Both the position numbers and the translations under genes were made by a program. DNA of 64,000 nt, from the NCBI RefSeq assembly GCF_004000885.1, contig NZ_BIMC01000001.1, forward strand, positions 496,001-560,000, given 5' to 3'. The notes beneath the pieces were generated by a model that was given only the letters and a program-made list of their open reading frames with translations, did not search any database and was not told the origin of the DNA. This stretch comes from Paenibacillus glucanolyticus NBRC 15330. Its GTDB lineage: Bacteria; Bacillota; Bacilli; Paenibacillales; Paenibacillaceae. Of the stretch, positions 51,956 to 61,600 are shown in pieces; position 1 is the stretch's first letter, and each line of letters starts with the position of its first letter.

Positions 51956-52732
51956 CTACACAGATTGAATGGTGATGCCTAAAGCTCGATAAGGATCGGC
52001 TTCCTCTTCCGTTAATCTCCTATCCGTAATAATCAGATTCACTTGAGACAAGTCGGCTACCTGGGCAAAAGCCTGAGCACCGAATTTGCTGGCATCGGCA
52101 AGCACAATGGTCTCATCCGTCATTCCAATCATTTTATGCTTTATTCTGGCCTGAAGCTCGTTGGATTCGCTAAGTCCCCTGTCCAGGTGCACGCCCTTGC
52201 AGAACAGAAAGGCTTTATCCACGTAATAAGCATCAAGAGAGCGTTCCGCAAGCGGACCGACAAAGGACAACGAGCGGTGTGCCAGAATGCCGCCGGTAGA
52301 TATAACCTGGACGCGCTCCTTGGTGCTTAGCTCGGCAGCCACCTTGATTGAATTCGTCAATACCGTAATCGGAATATCCGGTATGATTTTTGCCATATAC
52401 CAGGCCGTTGAGCTGGCATCAAGCAAGATACGGTCATTCGGATGGATTCGCTTGACCGCTTCCTCCGCAATGCGCTGCTTCTCCAGCGCATTCATGATTT
52501 CCCGTTCAGCATACGGTATCTCCGGCTGCGAGCGCTGAATTTCCGGTTGATCCTTCACACTAACCGCCCCTCCATGGGAACGGCGCAGGCGTCCTGCTTG
52601 CTCCAGCCTGTCAAGGTCACGGCGAATCGTTTCCTCCGTTACGCCGCATAGCTGACTCAGCTCGGAGACGCGGATGCTCCCTCTTTCGTTGACCAACTGT
52701 ACTATTTTCTCATATCGTTCTGCAACCAGCAT
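51956..52732 (-). CDS. rhaR: DeoR-family regulator of rhamnose genes
   Basis: A 258-residue DeoR regulator with an N-terminal helix-turn-helix (RVSELSQLCGVTEETIRRDLDRLEQAGRLRR) and a sugar-phosphate sensing domain (ILLDASSTAWYMAK, VLTNSIKVAAEL, STGGIL). In B. subtilis the DeoR-type RhaR lies in the same operon and responds to rhamnulose 1-phosphate. ATG 52732 is used because the AGGATGGG site fits it. It is the fourth rha gene here. Confidence 0.88.
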   Translation of the reverse strand: MLVAERYEKIVQLVNERGSIRVSELSQLCGVTEETIRRDLDRLEQAGRLRRSHGGAVSVKDQPEIQRSQPEIPYAEREIMNALEKQRIAEEAVKRIHPNDRILLDASSTAWYMAKIIPDIPITVLTNSIKVAAELSTKERVQVISTGGILAHRSLSFVGPLAERSLDAYYVDKAFLFCKGVHLDRGLSESNELQARIKHKMIGMTDETIVLADASKFGAQAFAQVADLSQVNLIITDRRLTEEEADPYRALGITIQSV

Positions 52733-52763
52733 ATTACCGCCCATCCTTACTATTCGATATATT

Positions 52764-54233
52764 CTATCTCTTCCGGGTCAGCTGACCGAACACACCACAG
52801 GCATCCTCCCATAGTGGAGTATCCTCGGGCTCGTAAGTCTTGACCGGGAATGATTCCCTAATAACGGCACGAGCCTCCCATATATCGGACAGCTCGCCCT
52901 GCGCAATCCACTGCACAGCCATATTGCCAATGGCGCTGCCCTCTGCAGGTCCAGCCCATACAGGCTTGCCGATGGCATTCGCCGTCCACTGGCATAATAT
53001 TTCATTATGAATGCCACCGCCTACCATATGCAACCCTTGAAATTTCTGTCCGGACAATTCCTCGGTCAAATCCAGCACATAACGGTACTGCATGGCCAAA
53101 CTCTCCATGATGCAGCGCACGATGGCACCTTCACCTTGCGGAATGCGCTGGTTGGTGCGAGCCGCATACTCCCTTACCCGCTTCGGCATGTCTCCAGCCG
53201 GGAGGAATAAGGGATCGTCCGGATCAATGAAACATGCAAAAGCAGGTGCTGCATCCGCCATCTTAACCAATTCGGGGTACGAGTAGGATAACCCTTCCCG
53301 CTCCCAGGTCCGCTGGCACTCCTGCAGAATCCACAGACCCATGATGTTCTTGAGCAGCCGGTAAGTACCGTATGCCCCTCCCTCATTCGTGAAGTTCAGC
53401 TCTCTGGCCCGTTCATGAATGACAGGCTGCTCCACCTCTGTTCCCATCAACGACCAGGTACCGCAGCTTAAGTAAGCAAATGACCGATCCAGTGCCGGTA
53501 CCGCCACCACGGCGGATGCCGTATCATGCTCGGCAACCGTATAAACCGGAACGGACGCGATCCCCAGCTCCTCTGTTACGGAAGATCTCAAAGATCCAAC
53601 GGGAGTGCCGGGTTGAACGACTGGATGAAACATCCCATGAGGTATATGCAAAGAATTCATCAGATAATGATCCCAGCTGCCTGAAACCGGATTATACAGC
53701 TGCGTCGTGGTAGCATTCGTAAACTCATTAGCCATCTCACCGGTCAAGAAGTAGCGCAGCAGATCGGGAATCATCAAGAACCGCTCCGCTTCTTGAAGCA
53801 GATAAGGCTTCTGCTGCCGGATTGAGGCCAGCTGATAAATGGTGTTAAACGGGAGGAACTGAATCCCCGTCCGTTCAAAAATCTCGGAAGGCGGCACGCT
53901 TTTCATGACCTGTTCCATCACACCGTCCGTGTGCGTATCGCGATAATGATACGGATTCGTCATAAGCTCGCCATTCCGATCCACAAGACCGTAATCCACC
54001 GCCCAGGTATCGATGCCTATGCTTGTCGGCAGTCCGTGCTGCCCTTTCGCCCGCAGCAAGCCCTGCTTCATCTCATGATAAATCCGGAGAACGTCCCATT
54101 GTAAGCGGTTGCCAACTCGAACAGGGTCATTCGGAAATCGGTGGATTTCCTTCACTTCAATGGTTCGGCTGCTTAACTGCCCCAGCATAGCTCTTCCGCT
54201 GCTTGCTCCAATATCAAATGCAAGAACGCTCAA
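52764..54233 (-). CDS. rhaB: L-rhamnulokinase
   Basis: A 489-residue FGGY kinase with FDIGASSGRAML at the N-terminus, DTWAVDYGLVD, SCGTWSLMGTE, and HMVGGGIHNEILCQWTANAIGKPVWAGP. It phosphorylates L-rhamnulose at C1. The start is TTG with GGAGG 10 bases upstream. It follows rhaA by 78 bases. It is the closest relative in the window of the fuc-operon kinase. Confidence 0.93.
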   Translation of the reverse strand: MSVLAFDIGASSGRAMLGQLSSRTIEVKEIHRFPNDPVRVGNRLQWDVLRIYHEMKQGLLRAKGQHGLPTSIGIDTWAVDYGLVDRNGELMTNPYHYRDTHTDGVMEQVMKSVPPSEIFERTGIQFLPFNTIYQLASIRQQKPYLLQEAERFLMIPDLLRYFLTGEMANEFTNATTTQLYNPVSGSWDHYLMNSLHIPHGMFHPVVQPGTPVGSLRSSVTEELGIASVPVYTVAEHDTASAVVAVPALDRSFAYLSCGTWSLMGTEVEQPVIHERARELNFTNEGGAYGTYRLLKNIMGLWILQECQRTWEREGLSYSYPELVKMADAAPAFACFIDPDDPLFLPAGDMPKRVREYAARTNQRIPQGEGAIVRCIMESLAMQYRYVLDLTEELSGQKFQGLHMVGGGIHNEILCQWTANAIGKPVWAGPAEGSAIGNMAVQWIAQGELSDIWEARAVIRESFPVKTYEPEDTPLWEDACGVFGQLTRKR

Positions 54234-54311
54234 CGTTCTCTAGCCTCCTTGTCAGATCAATTTCCACTGCCCGACACAACGATGATTGCATAAAAAATGA
54301 TCCTGCTCTAC

Positions 54312-55577
54312 TTATGACCCGAAGCGCTTCAGTAATACGTCCTGCTCATACCGCTTCACTTCGGATAACCATTCTTCCCTGACGGGTACCCCCATGCGTT
54401 CGCAGTAGTAATCCCACACCGCTCCAAAGGGATAGGATTTAAACTCTTCCATTAACGCAAGACGGGTTGTGTAATCACCCTCAAGCTCGGCTTGCTTCAG
54501 CGTCTCGGTCGGTTCGAGCTTGGCACGAAGCAGCGCCTTAATCGTATTGCGAGTACCGATAACCCAAGCGGCAATGCGGTTAATGCTTGCATCGAAAAAG
54601 TCCAGCCCGATATGGGTGACACCAAGCAAGTCATTACGCACAAGCTCGCGTCCAATTTCAATTAACTCATCATCCATAATGACAACATGGTCACTGTCCC
54701 ACCGCATCGGCCGGCTTACATGAAGGAGGAGCCCTTCCGTAAAGAGCGCGAGTGAGGACAGCTTTCCGGCAATGCCTTCGGTTGGGTGGAAATGACCTGC
54801 GTCAAGGCAAATCAGCTTATTATTCTGAATGCCGTACCCCATATAAAATTCATGGGAGCCGACAACGTAAGCCTCGGAGCCCAACCCGAACAGCTTGCTC
54901 TCTACGGCATCGAGGTTCCAGTCTGGATTGATCTCCTCGGCAAAAATCTCATCCAGCGATGCCTTCAGCCGTTGTCTGGGCGCTAAACGATCAACCGGTA
55001 TGTCTTTATAACCATCCGGGATCCAGATGTTGGTCACGCAGGTCTGACCCAGCTGTTCACCAAAATAAGCCCCGATTCTGCGTGAAGCCTTGCAATGGTC
55101 AATCCAGAATTGGCGAATAGCCGGATCGGCATGGCTTAGCGTAAAACCGTCCCTCGACTTGTCGTGGGAGAAGCAGGTTGGATTAAAATCAAGCCCGATT
55201 CCCTGTACTTTGGCCCAATCCACCCAGGACTGAAAATGCTTGGGCTCCAGCTGATCCAAATCCACCGATTCCTCGGTGTCCGCATATATGGCATGGAGGT
55301 TCACCTTATGCGATCCCGGAATAAGCGACATCGCTTTTTCCAGATCGGCCCGAAGCTGCTCCGGCGTTCCTGCTGCGCCGGGATACTCGCCGGTTACGGA
55401 AATCCCGCCAGACAGCTCCTGATCCCGGAACAGAAATCCGCGAACATCGTCTCCTTGCCAGCAATGGATGGAGATTTTGATACGTTCAAGCTCCGTCAAG
55501 ATTTCATCTACCTGGATGCCATGCTGCTCATAGAGCTTTTTCGCTTCTTCATAATTCCTTGCAACATCCTGCCTCAT
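54312..55577 (-). CDS. rhaA: L-rhamnose isomerase
   Basis: A 421-residue Mn-dependent TIM-barrel isomerase ([95 protein letters not shown]). It converts L-rhamnose to L-rhamnulose. GGGGGG precedes the ATG. It lies 122 bases after rhaEW. Confidence 0.95.
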   Translation of the reverse strand: MRQDVARNYEEAKKLYEQHGIQVDEILTELERIKISIHCWQGDDVRGFLFRDQELSGGISVTGEYPGAAGTPEQLRADLEKAMSLIPGSHKVNLHAIYADTEESVDLDQLEPKHFQSWVDWAKVQGIGLDFNPTCFSHDKSRDGFTLSHADPAIRQFWIDHCKASRRIGAYFGEQLGQTCVTNIWIPDGYKDIPVDRLAPRQRLKASLDEIFAEEINPDWNLDAVESKLFGLGSEAYVVGSHEFYMGYGIQNNKLICLDAGHFHPTEGIAGKLSSLALFTEGLLLHVSRPMRWDSDHVVIMDDELIEIGRELVRNDLLGVTHIGLDFFDASINRIAAWVIGTRNTIKALLRAKLEPTETLKQAELEGDYTTRLALMEEFKSYPFGAVWDYYCERMGVPVREEWLSEVKRYEQDVLLKRFGS

Positions 55578-55699
55578 CTCATAACCCCCCGCTTGAATGA
55601 GGATCGCCGGGTCATAAGAGACCCAGCGCCCGATTATATGAAATATGATATCATCATGATTCCTTGTGGATCGCGTATGTGCATGTGCTTCTATCCAAA

Positions 55700-57769
55700 T
55701 TAACGAGTAAATGCAGCCGGCACTCCGCCGTCAATGGTCAGCATGCAGCCGGTTGTCTTCGAGGATCTCGAAGAAGCGAAGTAAGCAATGCCTTCGGCAA
55801 TGTCTTGCGGATATATATTCACAAGAAGAGTCGTGCGTTTACGGTAATGCTCTTCCAGTTGATCCGGTTCAATTCCATAGGCTGCCGCCCGCTCATTTCT
55901 CCAGTTCGAGTTCCATATTGCAGACCCTTGCAGAATCGCGTCAGGCAAAATCGTGTTGACTCGGATTCCGTATTCCCCGCCTTCAGCAGCAATGCAGCGG
56001 GCCAGATGCGCCTCCAGTGCTTTCGCGGAGCTGTATGCGGTCACGTTTTTCCCGGCATAGACGGAGTTTTTCGAGCCAACAAACACCATGCTTCCGCCGA
56101 CGCCCTGTACCTTCATTAATTTAAAGGCTTCTCGGGCTACAAGGAAATACCCCGTCCCCAGAACGTTCATGTTCAGGTTCCATTCCTTCAGGCTAGTCTC
56201 ATCAAACGGACTGGATGTTGCAAGGCCCGCGTTATTGATAATGATATCAACGCCGCCATAGGTTATTGCCGTTTCACGATAGGCGCGTTGAACCGCCTCT
56301 TCATCGGTTACATCCATTTTAACAGCAAACGCCCGATGATCTCCGTATTTTGCATTAATCTCCTCGGCAACCTGCTGCGCTCCTTCTAAATTTAAATCGG
56401 CCAGCACAACATGCGCTCCCCCGGACACCAATCGACGGGCGGTTGCACTGCCGATCCCGCCTGCCCCGCCTGTGATGAAGGCAACCTGACGGGAGAACTC
56501 CGTCTCGGCAGGAGCGAGGGACAATTTGTACAGCTCAAGCGGCCAGTACTCTACATTGTAAGACTCATTCTCGCTCAGGGACACAAAATCACCCAGTGCC
56601 GTCGCCCCCCGCATAACCGCAATCGCCCGATGGTACAGGGCACCGCTGACTTGCGACATTGCCCAGCTCTTGCCGGTATTAATCATCCCGATCCCAGGGA
56701 TAAGGATAACGCGCGGAGCTGCTTCGAACATAACATCACCTTCATGGCGGTTGCGTTCAAAGTACGCTTTATACTGCTCTTTGTAGTCTGCAATGCCTTC
56801 AAACAGCTTCGCCTTAAGGCCTTCCACATCGTCAGCATCCGGTGTCCAATCGATGAAGAGGGGAACAACCTTGGTATGGACCAGATGGTCTGGGCATGCC
56901 GCTCCTACCTGGGATAGCTTGGGGGCATCGCTGCCGCCGACAAAGTCCAGCACATCGTCCTGATCGTCAAAAGACAGGATCATCTTCTTGACGTCGCTCA
57001 CAGCACCACGAACGGCAGGCATCACCTCTGCCGCAATGCTGCGGCGTACCTCAGAGGTCAACGGGGCAAATTTGCGCCCGCCAAACAGCTTGTCGTTGTT
57101 AACCCGGGCTTCGATGAAAGCCTCTGCTTCGCTAATGATACGAATTGTTTGCGCATAACATGCCTCAGAGGTATCTCCCCAGGTTACGAGACCATGCTTC
57201 TCCATGAGAACAAGCTCAGCTTGGGGATTCGCCAGCACCCCTTCCGCAATCATCTTCGACAGTGTGAACCCGGGTCGTACATACGGAACCCATACGAATC
57301 GGTCGCCAAAGATTTCTTGGGCCAGTTCCTTGCCGTTATGAGCGCAGCATAAGCTGATGATGGCATCGGGATGCGTATGATCCACATGCCGGAACGGCAA
57401 GAACGCATGCAGCAGCGTTTCAATGGAAGCGCGAGGATGCTTGGCATCCACCATGCAGTGGCCCAGATAAGCCACCATTTCCTCATCGGACATCGATTCC
57501 CTCTCGAACAATGGCCGAATATCCTCCAGTCGCAAGCCTGTGAAATTGCCCGATTTCATGGTTGCAAGGTCGGAGCCGCTGCCCTTCACATACATGACCT
57601 CTACATCTTTGCCTCGGAAATCCTGAATCGTGGTTTTGCTGGATGTGTTGCCGCCGCCCCAATTGCAGACGCGCCGATCCGCCCCAATCAAATTGGAACG
57701 GTATACAAGCTCATCCAATGTATTTTGTGCCTGCTGCGCTGTAGATTGTTCCCATAAGCTCTGAACCAT
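55700..57769 (-). CDS. rhaEW: Bifunctional rhamnulose-1-phosphate aldolase/lactaldehyde dehydrogenase
   Basis: A 689-residue fusion of a class II aldolase (about 1-420; [35 protein letters not shown]) with a short-chain dehydrogenase (about 425-689; [29 protein letters not shown]). It matches B. subtilis RhaEW (YuxG). It splits rhamnulose 1-phosphate to DHAP and L-lactaldehyde and oxidises the latter to L-lactate. ATG 57769 has GGAGGGG 7 bases upstream. It is first in the operon. Confidence 0.94.
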   Translation of the reverse strand: MVQSLWEQSTAQQAQNTLDELVYRSNLIGADRRVCNWGGGNTSSKTTIQDFRGKDVEVMYVKGSGSDLATMKSGNFTGLRLEDIRPLFERESMSDEEMVAYLGHCMVDAKHPRASIETLLHAFLPFRHVDHTHPDAIISLCCAHNGKELAQEIFGDRFVWVPYVRPGFTLSKMIAEGVLANPQAELVLMEKHGLVTWGDTSEACYAQTIRIISEAEAFIEARVNNDKLFGGRKFAPLTSEVRRSIAAEVMPAVRGAVSDVKKMILSFDDQDDVLDFVGGSDAPKLSQVGAACPDHLVHTKVVPLFIDWTPDADDVEGLKAKLFEGIADYKEQYKAYFERNRHEGDVMFEAAPRVILIPGIGMINTGKSWAMSQVSGALYHRAIAVMRGATALGDFVSLSENESYNVEYWPLELYKLSLAPAETEFSRQVAFITGGAGGIGSATARRLVSGGAHVVLADLNLEGAQQVAEEINAKYGDHRAFAVKMDVTDEEAVQRAYRETAITYGGVDIIINNAGLATSSPFDETSLKEWNLNMNVLGTGYFLVAREAFKLMKVQGVGGSMVFVGSKNSVYAGKNVTAYSSAKALEAHLARCIAAEGGEYGIRVNTILPDAILQGSAIWNSNWRNERAAAYGIEPDQLEEHYRKRTTLLVNIYPQDIAEGIAYFASSRSSKTTGCMLTIDGGVPAAFTR

Positions 57770-57794
57770 GAAGTTTCCCCTCCGATTGACCATA

Positions 57795-57809
57795 TGAATT
57801 TGCTTTCAT
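57795..57809. promoter_or_regulatory. cre-like palindrome between rhaEW promoter and ribosome site
   Basis: TGAATTTGCTTTCA (read ATGAAAGCAAATTCA on the minus strand) fits the CcpA consensus at 14 of 15 positions. Bound CcpA here would block elongation. Confidence 0.5.
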
Positions 57810-57854
57810 TTGATTCCTATATTATCATGTCCGTTTATGTTTGAATAGTGTGTT

Positions 57855-57895
57855 TTTCAAAAATAAACAAAGATCATTTATCTGTTTTTTTGTTT
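57855..57895. promoter_or_regulatory. Inverted repeat upstream of rhaEW, candidate RhaR operator
   Basis: CAAAAATAAACAAAGAT and ATCTGTTTTTTTG form an imperfect inverted repeat about 60-100 bases upstream of rhaEW. DeoR proteins often bind such AT-rich repeats. Confidence 0.4.
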
Positions 57896-57924
57896 TGTTA
57901 TTTAATACACGTTCCTCTGAAAAC

Positions 57925-57968
57925 AAAAAAGCAGCTCCGCTGGAGATGCCTCCATACCGAGCTGCTGT
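57925..57968 (-). terminator. Terminator of the DUF4176/WXG-like pair
   Basis: GCAGCTC pairs with GAGCTGC, with TGGAG/CTCCA nested inside, followed on the minus strand by TTTTTTG. Confidence 0.8.
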
Positions 57969-57977
57969 GTAATAGAG

Positions 57978-58271
57978 CTATGATTTATCCGCGCCTGCGG
58001 ATTGCGCCATTTGATCGGCTTTTTCAATCCCTTCAATCAGCGCATCGCGAAATGCGATTTCATCGTCGTTAATATATCCCCTAAATACAACCTCCGATAT
58101 ATCCTCATGGTTAAAAAAGATATTGGAATCCTTCGTCAGATTGCCATGAGGGTAGAAGCAGGCGACATAATCCCAACGCTTCAACGTCTTGGAGTCATTC
58201 TGCATCCGCCCCGTCTGATCCCATTCCTTGAATTTGATCACCGAGCCTATCGGCAGCAGCTGCTGTTCCAT
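57978..58271 (-). CDS. DUF4176-domain protein
   Basis: A 97-residue protein with the DUF4176 pattern (LLPIGSVIKFKEW, WDYVACFYPHGNL, FFNHEDISEVVFRGY). This family often sits beside type VII secretion (WXG100) genes in Firmicutes. ATG 58271 has GAAGGG 9 bases upstream, so the first 12 codons of the longer frame are unused. It lies 5 bases after the WXG-like gene and shares its terminator. Confidence 0.8.
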   Translation of the reverse strand: MEQQLLPIGSVIKFKEWDQTGRMQNDSKTLKRWDYVACFYPHGNLTKDSNIFFNHEDISEVVFRGYINDDEIAFRDALIEGIEKADQMAQSAGADKS

Positions 58272-58276
58272 GATTA

Positions 58277-58594
58277 TCAACCCTTCATTATCCTTTTCCC
58301 TGCCCAATAAACCAACGAAACTACAAGCGGGACTCCCACCAGGTAGGATATACAGATCACTGCCTTTTCCGCGGCCGCATATTCCGCATTCAGTAAATTG
58401 GGAACAACCGTGCCGAGCACGCCTACTATGCCAATGACCGTCATTATGTATTTGAACTTCCTCTGTCTATCGTTCATCGGCACTCTGCCTCCTTTTACCC
58501 GCTCCACCATGTCACTGCTTAGTTGACCAGACTGAGCAAATTGTGCCGAGACCTGCTCCAGTTGCTCGGGTGTAACCAAAATTCGATTGGACAT
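58277..58594 (-). CDS. WXG100-like N-terminal segment fused to two membrane helices
   Basis: A 105-residue protein. Residues about 1-30 (RILVTPEQLEQVSAQFAQSGQLS) match the first helix of WXG100/ESAT-6-type proteins, but the WXG turn and second helix are missing; instead two transmembrane segments follow (about 48-66 and 77-97) with a short loop. ATG 58594 has AAGGGG 11 bases upstream. With DUF4176 beside it, it belongs to the type VII secretion setting, although no secretion ATPase is in the window. Confidence 0.7.
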   Translation of the reverse strand: MSNRILVTPEQLEQVSAQFAQSGQLSSDMVERVKGGRVPMNDRQRKFKYIMTVIGIVGVLGTVVPNLLNAEYAAAEKAVICISYLVGVPLVVSLVYWAGKRIMKG

Positions 58595-58963
58595 AAAAAA
58601 TGACGCCCCTTCTGTCATGCTGCCCGTTCTCGTTAGGCAGTCCAAATACAAATTTCAAATCCTTACACTATTAACCGATCCTTCAAGTGAATAACCATAT
58701 TTTTCAATTTTAGTAGGTATTCAGGAAAGGAACAATCAAGCGAAGGGTTCATTTCTAGGCTGCTCACACTAGTTATTTAGCACTGGCTAAGATTTAATTC
58801 CTGAAGACCACCATCCCCTCCGTTATCCCCTATCCCCTCCTTAAGCCCAGATAGGAACCATTCCCAGGTACGGTAATTGATTACATCCCCAGCCCGTTAA
58901 TAAGGCAGCCTTTCTCCTGTAAATTATAAGCAATTCATCATTACGGAGAGGATGTTAATCAAT
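58595..58963. other. Intergenic region, no gene seen
   Basis: Mixed composition between two divergent genes. A C-rich stretch (CCCCTCC repeated three times at about 58815-58840) is the only feature. No clear promoter or operator can be assigned. Confidence 0.5.
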
Positions 58964-59854
58964 ATGAATCAACCTTCACACGGAACAACCAACCAATTTG
59001 TCAAATTGTATAAGCAGGAGACCTGGCTTATGCTTGCAGGGCTGATCGGCTTCTTATTAGCCGGAATTTGCGGGATATGGGTCCTGCTGAATGGAGGACC
59101 TGTCGCCCCCGATGGCGATGTCTCCAAAGCAATTTCCTTTACTGCGGCGCTGGGAATATTCACGATTTCAACCGCAGCGATCTTGCCGGTATCCGGTTTA
59201 AGACCGAGAAGCAAGTCCATCTTCCGCTGCTGTTATATTTTTCTCGTTTTGTTTTCCTATTTTGCCGAGACGGTACAAAATTTCCGCGGTGTCAATCCGA
59301 GGTTCGTTCAGAACGGTTCCACCTTTGATGTGGTCATAGCGATTTCTTTCTCCGCCGTGGCTTTGCTGCTCTTGATACTCTATCTGATTTTTGGGCTTCA
59401 GTACTTCCGGAAACAGGCGATAAAAGCACACCCTGAGCTTGTGCTTGGCATTCGTTATGCCATGATCGCGGTGCTGATTTCGTTTGCAGCCGGCATATGG
59501 ATATCCATCAATGCTGGACGCTTCACCGGAATCGGCGGTAACATCATCTGGCTCCATGGGTTAGGCTTTCATGCTCTTCAAGCAATCCCATTCGTAGCAT
59601 GGCTGTCCTTGAGAAAATCCTTCAATCCTGCAGCCAAACCGATACTCATCCATATGAGTGGCATCGCTTATCTCCTTGGATTGGTTGCCATCGGCTGGCA
59701 AACGCTTCTCGGTTATTCCATTGCCGAATGGTCTTTACTTCCGATTCTGGCCGGAAGCTGTTTTCTCATCGCATTTACTCCTGTCATATGGCTCCTGAGA
59801 CAAACCAATGCTTCGGCTTCAGCCCTACTCAGCTCCCATGCCCGAAATATATAA
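58964..59854 (+). CDS. Multi-pass membrane protein of unknown function
   Basis: A 296-residue protein with eight predicted transmembrane helices (about 22-44, 62-84, 93-112, 130-152, 168-190, 204-222, 232-252, 262-284) and short loops. I cannot place it in a named family. The GAGAGG site lies about 12 bases before ATG 58964; an ATG four codons earlier is too close to that site. It is monocistronic. Confidence 0.75.
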   Translation: MNQPSHGTTNQFVKLYKQETWLMLAGLIGFLLAGICGIWVLLNGGPVAPDGDVSKAISFTAALGIFTISTAAILPVSGLRPRSKSIFRCCYIFLVLFSYFAETVQNFRGVNPRFVQNGSTFDVVIAISFSAVALLLLILYLIFGLQYFRKQAIKAHPELVLGIRYAMIAVLISFAAGIWISINAGRFTGIGGNIIWLHGLGFHALQAIPFVAWLSLRKSFNPAAKPILIHMSGIAYLLGLVAIGWQTLLGYSIAEWSLLPILAGSCFLIAFTPVIWLLRQTNASASALLSSHARNI

Positions 59855-59951
59855 TCCGGAATTAAAAAGGAGACAGCGCTGGGATATCCCATGCCCTGTC
59901 TCTTCTATATAAAACATCATCTGCCGGTGATCACGAGGTTCTTTCTCTATT

Positions 59952-60308
59952 TTAGATAAACAAGAATGGAATGAGGAATAACAGAGCGATGGCTTCCCAA
60001 GCAAATACATTGCCTCCCCAGCCGTATCCTCTTCCGTATCCACCGCCATAGCCATAGCCACCGCCGTAGCCATATGGTGCAAATGCGGATGTTTGCGCAC
60101 CATTTTTAGCTGACTTTGAAGACTTCTTGCCTTTTTTGCCTTTTGTGGACAATATATATGCGGATGGGTTCGCAAATTCGAGTTCGAGGCCTCGATCATG
60201 TACACCGCGAATAGTCCCCACGACTTCAGTTCCATCATGCATGACAGCGCAGATGGATTTGCCGACGTAATTTCTGCATCCGTCTGCCGATATTGGTATT
60301 GGTTGCAC
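59952..60308 (-). CDS. Small Gly/Tyr-rich protein with C-terminal hydrophobic tail
   Basis: A 118-residue protein. Residues 1-60 look like a small beta domain (VGKSICAVMHDGTEVVGTIRGV, similar in form to Sm-like or spore-coat small folds), residues 62-77 are Lys/Ser-rich, about 80-100 are repeats of GYGGGYGYGG type, and the last 15 residues are strongly hydrophobic. The start is GTG with GGAGGGGG 7 bases upstream. Such composition is common in Bacillales spore-coat or surface proteins; that role is inferred. Confidence 0.65.
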   Translation of the reverse strand: MQPIPISADGCRNYVGKSICAVMHDGTEVVGTIRGVHDRGLELEFANPSAYILSTKGKKGKKSSKSAKNGAQTSAFAPYGYGGGYGYGGGYGRGYGWGGNVFAWEAIALLFLIPFLFI

Positions 60309-60409
60309 TTTTTTTCCCCCTCCCAAGCGTTTGTGTATTATATTCCTGCTGGAGGGAAGTCGGCAGAGATAAATGTCCACAAAGCCAAAATTCCGCCTTT
60401 TCACCCTGC

Positions 60410-61492
60410 TTATTCACGCGCTTTACGGTAGGCTTGTTCCATCAGATCTTCGTTTATCGCCCCTTGAAACCGCTCCGAAATGATACCGTTTGGCGATATC
60501 ACATAGGTAGTCGGATAGGCTACGACCTCATAGCTTTTTGTGTTCTCCCCGTTCCGGTCATATAGAACAGGAAAGGTTAAACCGTTCTGCTCGACAAAAG
60601 CCTGCACCTCGCTCATGTTAGTTTCCAGATGCGTCATATTAACTGCCAGAATCACAACGTCTTCGTCTTGATGCTTATCGTAAAAATCCTGCATATATGG
60701 CATTTCTACCTTGCAAGGCGGGCACCAGGATGCCCAAAAGTTAAGAAGAACCGTTTGTCCGCGATAATCCGACAGCTTTACCTTCTGTCCTTCCAGGTTC
60801 AGGAGTGCGACGTCCGGTGCGCGAAGTCCTGGCTTCAAGCCCTCGATAATATGATCCGCATGTTCTCCTTGACTCGGAGCACCGGCATCTTGCTCGCTGG
60901 CCGAATTGGAGGCAAAGTCATAGATTACCCATATGAACAGAGCTGACATGAGAAGCAGCACTGCCCTGTTCCTCCCTAAACCGAGCGTAAGGTAATGGGT
61001 TAGCGGCTTTTGGAATTGAAGCCAGCTCAGGATAAGCAGAACACCGAACAATACAATGTAGAACAACGAAATCGTTACACTCGCTCCATCCGCCCACAGC
61101 CACTGAAATATCGATCCTGCCAGTCCGCTCGCGAATGCCGACAACATAGCCGACTTGAGCAGCAGACCCGAATTTACCCTGCTCTTATTCCATCGAAGAC
61201 CAACATAGAGAAGCGCAAGGATGCACCCCAGCCAGATGCCTCGGGTTCCGCCCGTCATATAAATAAGGGACGTCGGATGCTGAAGGGTTCGGATTGGATC
61301 AAACAGCAGCATGCCGAATTTCCACGAGATAAAACCAATGATCAGCGCAGTCAAAAAAATGTCAAGGACCCATTCCCGCTGCGGCTCCTGGCGCAAGCGA
61401 ATTCGAAGTGCTGCAAGCCCGGCCGCAGCACAGATAAGGAAGAGAACGATATCTGACCTGATCATCAAAGGACCTATGGGAATAATACTCAA
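60410..61492 (-). CDS. Membrane-fused TlpA/ResA-type thioredoxin
   Basis: A 360-residue protein. Residues about 1-205 form seven hydrophobic segments, and residues about 225-360 are an extracytoplasmic thioredoxin domain with the active site WASWCPPC and PTTYVIS cis-proline loop. ResA and TlpA are normally held by a single anchor; the long membrane part may carry electrons, as in DsbD-type proteins, though it lacks an obvious conserved cysteine pair. TTG start has GTAGGAGG 7 bases upstream. Confidence 0.85.
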   Translation of the reverse strand: MSIIPIGPLMIRSDIVLFLICAAAGLAALRIRLRQEPQREWVLDIFLTALIIGFISWKFGMLLFDPIRTLQHPTSLIYMTGGTRGIWLGCILALLYVGLRWNKSRVNSGLLLKSAMLSAFASGLAGSIFQWLWADGASVTISLFYIVLFGVLLILSWLQFQKPLTHYLTLGLGRNRAVLLLMSALFIWVIYDFASNSASEQDAGAPSQGEHADHIIEGLKPGLRAPDVALLNLEGQKVKLSDYRGQTVLLNFWASWCPPCKVEMPYMQDFYDKHQDEDVVILAVNMTHLETNMSEVQAFVEQNGLTFPVLYDRNGENTKSYEVVAYPTTYVISPNGIISERFQGAINEDLMEQAYRKARE

Positions 61493-61600
61493 ATGCGAAC
61501 CTCCTACGATATGACAAGGATTAATAATTACCCACAGGGGTATATATGTTAATCATAGTAGATTGCCGCACGGATGTAAACTTTAAGAGGATTGCCTGAA

